A stretch of 9,552 nt of DNA from Bacteroidota bacterium. GTDB taxonomy: Bacteria; Bacteroidota; Bacteroidia; Bacteroidales; VadinHA17. The notes below the pieces were generated by a model. That model was not told the DNA's origin and ran no database searches. It saw only the letters and a list, made by a program, of their open reading frames with translations. Made by a program: the position numbers and the translations under genes. Of the stretch, positions 1 to 7,174 are shown piece after piece. How positions within the stretch are numbered: position 1 is the first letter of the stretch; every line of letters starts with the position of its first letter. The stretch covers positions 1 to 9,552 of the forward strand of contig JAKAXP010000078.1 of the NCBI GenBank assembly GCA_021816545.1, given 5' to 3'.

Positions 1-1
1 A

Positions 2-244
2 ACCTCAATCGTAATTGACGAACTGATTCACGAGATAACCGTTGAGCTCAACATGACCACAATCGTCAACACCCATGACATGAACTCGGTCATGGAGAAC
101 GGTGAGAAGATCATCTTCATAGAAGAGGGGGAGAAATGCTGGGAAGGCAACAAGGATGAGATCCTGAAGTCAGACTGCAACAAACTGAATGACTTTGTCT
201 TTGCCAACGCGCTGGCAAGACAACTCAAGGATTCCTCAAGATAA
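2..244 (+). CDS. mlaF: ABC transporter ATP-binding protein, MlaF-like (3' fragment)
   Basis: This is the C-terminal 80 residues of an ABC-type ATPase; the Walker A, signature and Walker B regions lie before the window. The reading frame is open from base 2 and ends at TAA 242-244. The segment TTIVNTHDMNSV supplies the H-loop (switch) histidine after the last catalytic strand, followed by the usual glycine-containing turn (ENGEKIIFIEEGEKCWEG) and an acidic/Asn-rich tail ending LNDFVFANALARQL. The 'THDMNSV' and 'LNDFVFAN' context matches, from memory, the MlaF ATPase of the MlaFED complex, which moves phospholipids between inner and outer membranes and helps keep the outer membrane asymmetric. 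In that case mlaE would be expected just upstream, outside the window. The gene converges on the DUF5723 gene with a 6-bp gap. The ABC ATPase call is firm; the MlaF assignment is likely but rests on the tail alone. Confidence 0.75.
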   Translation, partial: TSIVIDELIHEITVELNMTTIVNTHDMNSVMENGEKIIFIEEGEKCWEGNKDEILKSDCNKLNDFVFANALARQLKDSSR

Positions 245-250
245 GAAACC

Positions 251-1705
251 CTATATTGCCGGAAGTATATCTTCCTTCTGCCTGTTACCGAAAACGAGGT
301 TGAGGCCAAGCCTTGCATGAACAGTGTTCCAGTGCTCCGGCATCCTGAATGACCCCTCACCGCTTGTAACCGTAGTCCATTTAAGGGGTATATTGTCAAC
401 CAGGATAAAGAACTGTGCGAAGCCTCCCCTGAATGCCATTCCGAAGCCGAGGTTGTCATAGCGCCTGTTGGCAGCAGTGTAAGCCAGCGTAGTGGAGAAG
501 GAATTGCCAAAGTTAAGGTTTCCCGAGATGGTTGTTTCCTGGTGGATCACCGGCCCCTTGAACCGGGTCTGTGACAGAACTCCCAGTGTAAGAAACTTTA
601 CCGGGGTAAAACCGAAGGCTCCTAACACCGTTGCCGGCAGACGGGATGTAAACTCCTGCGGATTTTCATCGAGGACAAGGACATTCTGCAGGCTGTCGAT
701 GGTCCAGTTGATAAGCTCATCAAAGCTGAGGCTCTCGTCATAAACATCCTGCATCGTCAGGCCGTTGAATTCGAAAGTCGATTTGATGCTAAGCTGTGAC
801 AGGTCCCTCTTCCACCTGATGAATCCCAGGTCCTTCACGGCAGCCGAAACTGCAAACATGTCATTGATCCGGTATTCCGCCCCCAGGTCAATGCCGAAGC
901 CGGGGTTTGACATGGCTGTCAGGTACGGTATGGCGTTTTTGGCATCGCTAAACCGTGCTTCATCAAACTCAGCTCCGTGTATGCTGCCGTCATCCTCGGT
1001 AATAAAGTAAAGGGGGGCGCTGAAATTGAAAACCATGTCAGCGTCAGCAGTATGGGTGAAATCTTCATTGACAGTCAGCGAGGAATGGTTGTTCGTGAGG
1101 TATCCTGATGCCACGCCGGAGAGGACCAGAAGCCGGCCACCGATTCGCAGTCCTTCGGTGATATTTCCTGAAGCCCCTATTCCAATTTCCTGGTACATGG
1201 TCATGTCAGTCCTGAATGATGACAGGTCCAGGGTTTGGCCGATAAAATCGCTGTTCCCCCTCAGGCCAAGCCTGAGAAGATCGCCGGGGAACAATATATT
1301 CGCGTCAGCGCGGGTGGTTACATCAAGGCTGAACCTGAGGTTATCCTTCACGTTGAAGGCGAGGCCGAAAAGCCTTATACCGGCCTGTGGTTCCAGCGAG
1401 TTGTTGTCACCGAGGCTTCCGAGGAAGTTTTCAAGCCACGGACCGTCATTGAGGAAGGCAAAGGTTGAGTCTGAAATGACTCCGTCAGCAAAGAGGTCTG
1501 AAAAACTCAGGAAATTGTTGTCAACCCTCACCGAAATATCGGATATCCCCGGCAATCCCAGGTAAAATCTCCCGGCCGGCTTGAGTGCAGGGTTAAGAGT
1601 TGTTGCCTGCGGCAGGTTCATAAAATAAAGAACCTGGCTGTTCTGGGCATTGCCGGCTGTAACTGCTGACATCATCAGGAGCAGCGCCAGTATCTGTTTT
1701 TTCAT
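251..1705 (-). CDS. DUF5723 family outer-membrane protein
   Basis: A 484-aa exported protein. Residues 1-20 form a clear signal peptide (KK, then a Leu/Met-rich core, then GNA) with likely cleavage before Gln21. The mature start has the pattern NPALKPAGRFYLGLPG followed by NNFLSFSDLF, which I recognise as the opening of the Bacteroidota DUF5723 family. The remainder alternates short amphipathic strands with Gly/Asn turns (for example RIGGRLLVLSG, GIDLGAEYRI, FLTLGVLSQTRF, ARLGLNLVFG), consistent with an outer-membrane beta-barrel. It ends in a polar tail rather than an aromatic residue. Family function is unknown. The ATG at 1705 is 11 bp after the stop of the upstream propeller gene, so the two are probably co-transcribed. 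Its leader is AT-rich without a Shine-Dalgarno sequence. The family call is confident; the barrel topology is inferred. Confidence 0.85.
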   Translation of the reverse strand: MKKQILALLLMMSAVTAGNAQNSQVLYFMNLPQATTLNPALKPAGRFYLGLPGISDISVRVDNNFLSFSDLFADGVISDSTFAFLNDGPWLENFLGSLGDNNSLEPQAGIRLFGLAFNVKDNLRFSLDVTTRADANILFPGDLLRLGLRGNSDFIGQTLDLSSFRTDMTMYQEIGIGASGNITEGLRIGGRLLVLSGVASGYLTNNHSSLTVNEDFTHTADADMVFNFSAPLYFITEDDGSIHGAEFDEARFSDAKNAIPYLTAMSNPGFGIDLGAEYRINDMFAVSAAVKDLGFIRWKRDLSQLSIKSTFEFNGLTMQDVYDESLSFDELINWTIDSLQNVLVLDENPQEFTSRLPATVLGAFGFTPVKFLTLGVLSQTRFKGPVIHQETTISGNLNFGNSFSTTLAYTAANRRYDNLGFGMAFRGGFAQFFILVDNIPLKWTTVTSGEGSFRMPEHWNTVHARLGLNLVFGNRQKEDILPAI

Positions 1706-1716
1706 CTTGCTATAAT

Positions 1717-4488
1717 TTATTTTGAAGCGGAATTCAGTTCGTAATTGCTTAAATAGTTCCCGTTTTCTGATGTAATGAGGTTCCAGGTATTTTTGCCGGT
1801 CACCCTGCCTATATTGAACCAGGGTCCTGACGGGCGGGGAAAACCTCTAACCGGGGTGCCGTTGCGTCCTGCCAGGTGAAGCATTCGTTTTGCCGGATCG
1901 TAAACAGCTGTACGCCGTTCTCCCGATCCGGCCGGGAATACAAACGGGCCAGCCATATCTCCGCTCCCCGGGTTGTAGCTCCACATCTCTGTTCCGCTGC
2001 CGTCAACAGCTTTCAGAACTCCCCGGTCAAGGATGATGTGATCAGTGGAGTTATCACCGTCTATATCTGCAAATTCAGACCTTGCGGCTGCAGAGACACC
2101 GGTCAGGGTGTCGCGTTTGACGGTTCCGTCAAACAGCAGCCTCACCGTATTCCCGTCAGGAGAGGAGAAGATTATGGCAGACTCGCTTCCTGACGTAAGT
2201 CTGGCGGTTGATCCGGGAGCCTTTGCAAGCGGTTCCTGGTGGGCTACCCGTATATTGCCTGTACGGTCAAGAACATAGACAGCCTGGTCATCAGCAACAA
2301 ATAAATAATCCTTTCCCTTTACCCTGAAAAATGAGACAGGGTCAGTCACTCTGCCCCTTGTGGTGAACAGGTTCCAGCCCCTCACCGGAGTTCCGGAACG
2401 GTCATAGGCGTATATCCTGCGGTCATCCCCGGCTATGAAGAGCCTGTAGTCCTTGTTGTTTTCATAGTCAAAAACCGCAAGGGTACCGGATGCCGGAGAC
2501 CTCATTTTTAAAGGGTATTTGTCAACATAATTGCCGTTACGGTCAACCAGGTGCAGATAGTCACGCCCTGCGAAGAGCAGCTGCAGCTTGCCGTTCCTGT
2601 AATAATCAATCATGAAGATGTCCCCGGCTATCTTTTCCCTGATGGCGGCTTTCCACAGTATCTTGCCGGACGAGCTTATCAGGTAGATGTTATTGTTCCG
2701 GTCCTGGATGAATATCTCGGTTGCGCCGGTGTTATGGTTGGTAAAGAAGAAGGGTTTTATTGCCGGTTCGGCATCCAGTTTCACCCGCCAGATCAGCCTG
2801 AGGGCAGATGAATCACCGGAGGCAGTTTCAGCAGTTTCAGTTGCGGCAGTAACGGCGGTAACGGCGGCAGCTGCGGCACCGGTTGCATCTGCAGGGTGCA
2901 CTCCGTCTGTGCTGTATCTTACCGAGAGGCTCGTGTAGATCATATCATTGCTGGGAGTCAGGCTCACTCCCACCCCGCTGATCCCCGACAGCACCCCGTC
3001 ATGGAGGGTGGCGGCTGCCGCCGGTGTGAGGTATCCTGATATAAGTGACCCCAGCACCTTTCCTGATGACCAGAAGATGAAGGAGCTCTTGCTGGGCATC
3101 GTCTTTTCCATCTCCCTGAAGCCCGGATCATTGATGAGTGTATTTTCACTGCCTGATTCCCGGAGCACATATGCCAGGGCTTCGGGAGAGTCAGAGAAAA
3201 TCATATATGACCTTGCAAATGTAATCCATCCGTCGCCGGCCCTGCTCTTATCCGTTCCTGCGAGTATGGAGGCCACTCCGTTGAAAGGCATCCGGTATAT
3301 CACCTCCTCCCGGCCTTCAGCATCCTTTGCCGATGCCACAAAATGACTTTCGCGCAGTCCCATTGAACGGTATTTTGCTGTCAGCCGCTGCCTGAGCACC
3401 TCTTCCGCCGACTGCCTGTCAGTCATCCTGAAGAGGCGTATACTGCCGCTGCTATCTCCGGTGGCAATGAGTGCATCTGTAACTTCAGTGCCGGTATACG
3501 GGCTGAGTATGAGTGCGAGGTCAGTAGCATTTATTGATGCCGGGTCTGCTGCCGTCTCACCTGCAAGTGATGCACGACGCATCACTGTGCTGTAACTGAG
3601 GGTGCTGCCGGGCAGTATCTCATTCACACCGCTTTCGGCGGGAGCAACATCATTAATACGGTCAGCGCCGGCCCCTGCACCTGCGGTCGTGAGGAATCCG
3701 CTGATAAAGAGGCCGTCCTCGGCGGTGGTGAGATCACCGCCGCCGGCAATGGCAACAGAGGAGACTGCGGCAATATCTTCAGGATCAACAAATGACCGGA
3801 GGAATGGTGGCAGATTTCTGAAGAGCAGGAATATGTTGTCAGCCTCCTTTCCGGCTGCGCTGACAACAGGTGTGAACCCTTGCTGGTGGCGGATGTCTGA
3901 CCCGCCGTTCCTGTTCTCCAGGGCCGCAGTAAGCAGGCTCTCAGCCGGGGTAATGATCATGATGCCCGAGGTGAGGGCGATGTAAACAGGTGTCTGCCTG
4001 GTTCCCCTTGTGAACGTAACGGTGAAGGTACGTGTTCCTCCAAGGTCACGTTTGTCGGTCACAACAGCACCTGCCTGACTGCATAGGGCGTTAAGCCTGC
4101 GTCCCGTGAAGGCCGGTCCGGTGCTCATCACAACAAGTGGTACAATACGTCGCTGCCCTGCGACATGAAACGAAATGAGCATTTTGCGGTTGCTGATCAG
4201 CTCACGCACCTCCCTGCCCCCGGTGACACTGTCAATGGCTGCTGCAGAGCGCACAAGCGAGGCGGCCCATTCCATCGCGGTCAGGTCAGAGAGAAGACCT
4301 GCCGGGTCAGTGATGCTTGTAAGAAGTTCCGGAAAATCGCCGGTTTCGGCAATAAGGAAAGCATCGGCAGGCACAGCCTCCCAGGGGTCAATGACAACTA
4401 CCTGCTTCTCCTTCCGGATAAAGAAAGCTGCCACAACCAGCGCCGCGGCAAGAAGCCCCACCGCTATGATGCCTGTCTTCCTTCGCAC
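1717..4488 (-). CDS. membrane-anchored DUF3352-like protein with C-terminal beta-propeller
   Basis: A 923-aa protein, first gene of the minus-strand pair. Residues 1-6 are basic (MRRKTG) and about 7-25 form one hydrophobic segment without a good cleavage site, so an N-terminal anchor with a periplasmic body is likely. Residues ~35-530 hold repeated alpha/beta units (PADAFLIAETGDF; later WITFARSYMIFSDSPEAL) resembling DUF3352-type proteins; this is a tentative match. Residues ~533-562 are a low-complexity Ala/Thr linker. Residues ~565-920 are blades of a PQQ/WD40-like propeller (IYLISSSGKILWKA, IYAYDRSGTPVRGW, VYVLDRTGNIRV, LKAVDGSGTEMWSY). An FG-GAP/calcium-type DxDxDxxxD motif lies at 808-816. 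The chain closes with an ENGNYLSNYEL strand. The start is GTG: an in-frame stop lies 12 nt upstream, an AAGGA sits 6 nt before it, and no ATG is nearby. No catalytic residues are visible. A scaffold or BamB-like partner of the downstream outer-membrane protein is an inference. Confidence 0.75.
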   Translation of the reverse strand: MRRKTGIIAVGLLAAALVVAAFFIRKEKQVVVIDPWEAVPADAFLIAETGDFPELLTSITDPAGLLSDLTAMEWAASLVRSAAAIDSVTGGREVRELISNRKMLISFHVAGQRRIVPLVVMSTGPAFTGRRLNALCSQAGAVVTDKRDLGGTRTFTVTFTRGTRQTPVYIALTSGIMIITPAESLLTAALENRNGGSDIRHQQGFTPVVSAAGKEADNIFLLFRNLPPFLRSFVDPEDIAAVSSVAIAGGGDLTTAEDGLFISGFLTTAGAGAGADRINDVAPAESGVNEILPGSTLSYSTVMRRASLAGETAADPASINATDLALILSPYTGTEVTDALIATGDSSGSIRLFRMTDRQSAEEVLRQRLTAKYRSMGLRESHFVASAKDAEGREEVIYRMPFNGVASILAGTDKSRAGDGWITFARSYMIFSDSPEALAYVLRESGSENTLINDPGFREMEKTMPSKSSFIFWSSGKVLGSLISGYLTPAAAATLHDGVLSGISGVGVSLTPSNDMIYTSLSVRYSTDGVHPADATGAAAAAVTAVTAATETAETASGDSSALRLIWRVKLDAEPAIKPFFFTNHNTGATEIFIQDRNNNIYLISSSGKILWKAAIREKIAGDIFMIDYYRNGKLQLLFAGRDYLHLVDRNGNYVDKYPLKMRSPASGTLAVFDYENNKDYRLFIAGDDRRIYAYDRSGTPVRGWNLFTTRGRVTDPVSFFRVKGKDYLFVADDQAVYVLDRTGNIRVAHQEPLAKAPGSTARLTSGSESAIIFSSPDGNTVRLLFDGTVKRDTLTGVSAAARSEFADIDGDNSTDHIILDRGVLKAVDGSGTEMWSYNPGSGDMAGPFVFPAGSGERRTAVYDPAKRMLHLAGRNGTPVRGFPRPSGPWFNIGRVTGKNTWNLITSENGNYLSNYELNSASK

Positions 4489-4514
4489 AATTATTCCTTA
4501 TAGGTATATAACAT

Positions 4515-4547
4515 CAAAAATATAAAATATTAATTTGCTCAGGCAAA
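4515..4547 (-). promoter_or_regulatory. Bacteroidota-type promoter for the propeller/DUF5723 operon
   Basis: Read on the minus strand, TTTG (4547-4544) is followed after 21 bp by TATTTTTG (4522-4515). This matches the Bacteroidota -33 (TTTG) and -7 (TAnnTTTG) elements with spacing in the known 19-21 bp range. Transcription would begin near 4508, giving a leader of about 20 nt that carries AAGGA at 4499-4495, 6 nt before the GTG start at 4488. The match is by sequence only. Confidence 0.6.
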
Positions 4548-4572
4548 GAGTTTGACGAGACGCCGGAGTTAT

Positions 4573-4592
4573 GCCGGGAAACATATCCCGGC
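4573..4592. repeat. perfect 7-bp inverted repeat in the TonB-receptor leader
   Basis: GCCGGGA (4573-4579) and TCCCGGC (4586-4592) are exact reverse complements separated by a 6-nt loop, AACATA. It lies 57 bp before the chosen receptor start at 4649. No T-tract follows on either strand, so it is not a standard intrinsic terminator. It could be an operator or an mRNA leader stem; nothing in the sequence decides between these. Confidence 0.5.
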
Positions 4593-4648
4593 TGGATATG
4601 AATGGAACACTTTTTGTGCGCTCACGCATGACAAAGAAATCTCCGAAT

Positions 4649-7051
4649 ATGAAAAAGACCTTCCTCCTGTTGCTGTTATTGGCACCACTGATCAGCCTGA
4701 CTGCTCAGACAGTTACCGTTCTTAGTGCCGATGACGGCAAACCGGTGTCAGACGTGGCTGTCTATAATGAAGCCAGGACCCAGTTTGGCTATACAAACCC
4801 CTCCGGCAAGGTGAGCCTGGCCGGATTCCCGGAAGGACAGCCTGTATATTTTCAGCATTTTTCATATGAGAGGGTTTCATTCACCCCTGCGGAACTGAAG
4901 ACGGCAGGATGGATTATAAAGCTTGAGACTAAGACATTCGAGGTGGAGGAATTTATCGTCTCGGCAAACCGCTGGGAGCAGAAGTCGGATGAGGTTCCCA
5001 ATCACATAAACGTGGTCTCCCTTCCTGCAGTGAAGATCATGAACCCGCAGACCGCAGCAGACCTGATATCAATGGGAGACGTCTTCGTGCAAAAGAGCCA
5101 GCTCGGTGGAGGCAGCCCCATGATACGGGGCTTTGCCACCAACAGGGTACTGATAAATGTTGACGGCGTCAGGATGAATAATGCAATCTACCGTGAGGGC
5201 AACATTCAGAATGTAATTTCAATTGACCCGAATATAATTGAAAGGACTGAAATCATCTTCGGGCCTGGAGCCACTATGTACGGCAGCGACGCCCTGGGCG
5301 GGGTGATGGACTTTCATACAAGGAGGGCTCTTTTTTCAACGGGTGACTCGGTGATTTTAAAGGCCGAAGCGATGGCTCGCTGGTCTTCTGCAACCAGCGA
5401 GCAGACATACCATGCCTGGATCAACGCCGGAGGAAGGCGAGCAGCCTTCCTCTCATCATTCACATGGTCCGACTACGGCGACCTGGTGATGGGCTCAGTG
5501 TCTCATCCCGAATATCTGCGCAATGTCTACCAGATTCGCTACGGCAATCGCGACAGCGTAATGATGAACAGTAATCCGCGAAAACAGGTAGCCTCAGGAT
5601 ACAGCCAGCTCAATACAACCAACAAGCTGCGGTTCAAGGCCGGGAAATACCTGGAAATAGATCTCGCGCACCATTACTCCCGCCTGTCTGACGTCCCCAG
5701 ATATGACAGGCTGATCCAGGTTAAAAACAATACTCTCAGGTACGGCGACTGGTATTACGGGCCGCAGGTCTGGATGATGGCCAACTCAACTGTCAGGTAC
5801 AACCGGCCCTCGGCATTGCTTGATGAAGCCCGCCTCACTGTGGCCAGGCAGGATTACCGGGAAAGCCGCCATGACAGGGCCCTCAACAAAACCGATCTGA
5901 ATGAACAAACCGAGAATGTTGGGATATGGTCAGCCAACCTCGATTTCGACAAAAAGACCGCGAAGAGTGACAACCTCCTTTACTACGGCGCTGAATATGT
6001 ATGGAACAATATCCGCAGCACAGCAGATGTAAAGAATATTGTCACAGGGGTGACAACGCCGGCAGGGTCACGCTATCCAAACGGCAAAAATATCTACAAC
6101 AGCGTTTCTGTCTACGGAGGATACAAGTTCAGCCTCAGCGAAAGGTTCACGGTCAGCACGGGGGCCAGGTACAATTATGTGAGCCTGAACTCTGAGATTG
6201 CAGACAATTCATATTACAACTTCCCCTTCACAACAATTGAATCGGCCAACGGTGCCCTGACCGGTGCCGCCGGTGCCGTTTTCAGGCCTGACCGGCGCAC
6301 TGAGCTGACGCTCAACCTCTCAACCGGTTTCAGAGCTCCAAACCTTGATGACCTGGGCAAGGTGTTCGAATCAGCCCCCGGGGTCCTCGTTGTACCCAAT
6401 CCCGGGCTGAAGCCCGAATATCTTTACAATATTGACCTGGGAGCTTCAAGGGAGTTCGGGAAAATGCTCCTGGCAGAGGCCTCACTCTTTTATTCATACC
6501 TTGATAATGCGATGGTGCGCCGTGAGTTTCTCTTCAACGGTCTGCCAACAATTGAATTCCAGGGGGAAGAGAGCCAGGTTTACGCCATGGTCAATGCCGG
6601 TTATGCAATTGTCTACGGTACACAGCTGAAGGCTGAGCTGAGACCCTCCTCATTCATCAGGGTCAAATCCTCACTTACCCTCACCGGCGGACATGACGAT
6701 GTGAAAGAACCTCTCCGGCACGTTCCTCCATTATTTGGAACCACGCACCTCATTTTCGAGCGTTCAGCCCTGAAAGCCGACCTTTATGCGGTGTACAACG
6801 GAAGCATTACCTATGACAGGATGGCTCCCAGCGAGAGAGACAAACCATACATGTATGCTGAGGACGAAAACGGAAACCCATGGTCACCTGCATGGTTCAC
6901 ACTTAACTTCAAGGCATCGTATAACATAAGCAACAGGCTCGATCTGACTGCCGGTGTGGAGAACCTGCTTGATCTCAGGTACAGGACATACTCCTCAGGC
7001 ATAGCAGCACCCGGAAGAAACTTCATTATTTCTGCCAGGATAAAGATCTGA
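4649..7051 (+). CDS. TonB-dependent outer-membrane receptor, heme-receptor-like
   Basis: An 800-aa receptor for TonB-driven uptake across the outer membrane. From the ATG at 4649 residues 1-20 are a textbook signal peptide (MKK, poly-Leu, SLTAQ). Residues ~21-95 form a carboxypeptidase-regulatory-like beta domain (DGKPVSDVAVYNE, GKVSLAGFPEGQPVYF). A TonB-box-like stretch (EEFIVSA) follows, then the plug (~105-230) with MIRGFATNRVLINVDGVRMNN and a GPGATMYGSDALGGVM segment. The rest is a 22-strand-type barrel ending NLLDLRYRTYSSG and GRNFIISARIKI. FRAP (561-564) and NPGL (584-587) resemble the FRAP/NPNL box of heme and hemoglobin receptors, but no histidine lies between them, so the substrate is uncertain. 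The frame is open back to ATG 4571, but starting there would put 26 extra residues before the signal peptide, so I reject that start. There is no SusD-like neighbour. No consensus promoter is visible on this strand. Confidence 0.88.
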   Translation: MKKTFLLLLLLAPLISLTAQTVTVLSADDGKPVSDVAVYNEARTQFGYTNPSGKVSLAGFPEGQPVYFQHFSYERVSFTPAELKTAGWIIKLETKTFEVEEFIVSANRWEQKSDEVPNHINVVSLPAVKIMNPQTAADLISMGDVFVQKSQLGGGSPMIRGFATNRVLINVDGVRMNNAIYREGNIQNVISIDPNIIERTEIIFGPGATMYGSDALGGVMDFHTRRALFSTGDSVILKAEAMARWSSATSEQTYHAWINAGGRRAAFLSSFTWSDYGDLVMGSVSHPEYLRNVYQIRYGNRDSVMMNSNPRKQVASGYSQLNTTNKLRFKAGKYLEIDLAHHYSRLSDVPRYDRLIQVKNNTLRYGDWYYGPQVWMMANSTVRYNRPSALLDEARLTVARQDYRESRHDRALNKTDLNEQTENVGIWSANLDFDKKTAKSDNLLYYGAEYVWNNIRSTADVKNIVTGVTTPAGSRYPNGKNIYNSVSVYGGYKFSLSERFTVSTGARYNYVSLNSEIADNSYYNFPFTTIESANGALTGAAGAVFRPDRRTELTLNLSTGFRAPNLDDLGKVFESAPGVLVVPNPGLKPEYLYNIDLGASREFGKMLLAEASLFYSYLDNAMVRREFLFNGLPTIEFQGEESQVYAMVNAGYAIVYGTQLKAELRPSSFIRVKSSLTLTGGHDDVKEPLRHVPPLFGTTHLIFERSALKADLYAVYNGSITYDRMAPSERDKPYMYAEDENGNPWSPAWFTLNFKASYNISNRLDLTAGVENLLDLRYRTYSSGIAAPGRNFIISARIKI

Positions 7052-7068
7052 GTACTCAGCCTGCCGGC

Positions 7069-7080
7069 TACCCGCGGGTA
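7069..7080. repeat. 12-bp perfect palindrome after the TonB receptor
   Basis: TACCCGCGGGTA is fully self-complementary and begins 17 nt after the receptor stop codon. Outer bases CCTG (7060-7063) and CAGG (7082-7085) could extend pairing around unpaired CCGGC. No run of T follows, so an intrinsic terminator is not supported. It may be a weak 3' stem or a protein-binding site. Confidence 0.35.
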
Positions 7081-7118
7081 TCAGGAAGTGTTCCCTCAAC
7101 TCTTCCGACCCTCTACCG

Positions 7119-7149
7119 TTTGTATTTCCGAAATGATTGAGTAATTTTC
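7119..7149 (+). promoter_or_regulatory. Bacteroidota-type promoter for the GNAT-like gene
   Basis: TTTG (7119-7122) is followed after exactly 19 bp by TAATTTTC (7142-7149), which matches the TAnnTTTG -7 element at five of its six fixed positions. Transcription would start at about 7154-7157. This favours translation from the ATG at 7175, with a leader of about 20 nt containing AAGAGGGGA, over the TTG at 7157. It suggests the gene is transcribed independently of the receptor upstream. Confidence 0.5.
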
Positions 7150-7174
7150 AGGAAATTTGGTTTTTAAGAGGGGA

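Noticed and set aside
261..285. Intrinsic terminator for mlaF
   Set aside because: The stem is only 5 bp and AT-containing, with just a short pyrimidine run after it.
28..510. 160-codon open frame on the minus strand across the mlaF/DUF5723 junction
   Set aside because: It overlaps two well-supported genes in other frames and its Ser-rich product resembles nothing known.
1026..1565. Long open frame on the plus strand inside the DUF5723 gene
   Set aside because: It is antisense to a well-supported gene, its product is Arg/Ser/Pro-rich without recognisable domains, and it has no promoter.
4530..4620. Promoter for the TonB receptor on the plus strand (TTTG at 4534 and 4551, TTTTTG at 4611)
   Set aside because: No TTTG has a TAnnTTTG-like element at 19-21 bp, so no pair can be supported.
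4571..4648. Upstream extension of the TonB receptor to ATG 4571 (26 extra residues) or ATG 4628
   Set aside because: A complete signal peptide begins at ATG 4649; extra polar residues before it would be atypical, and the 4571 ATG directly abuts the inverted repeat.
4649..7051. SusC-type glycan importer
   Set aside because: No SusD-like gene follows, the length is about 800 aa instead of about 1000, and the plug and FRAP/NPGL signatures fit the heme/metal-type receptor group better.
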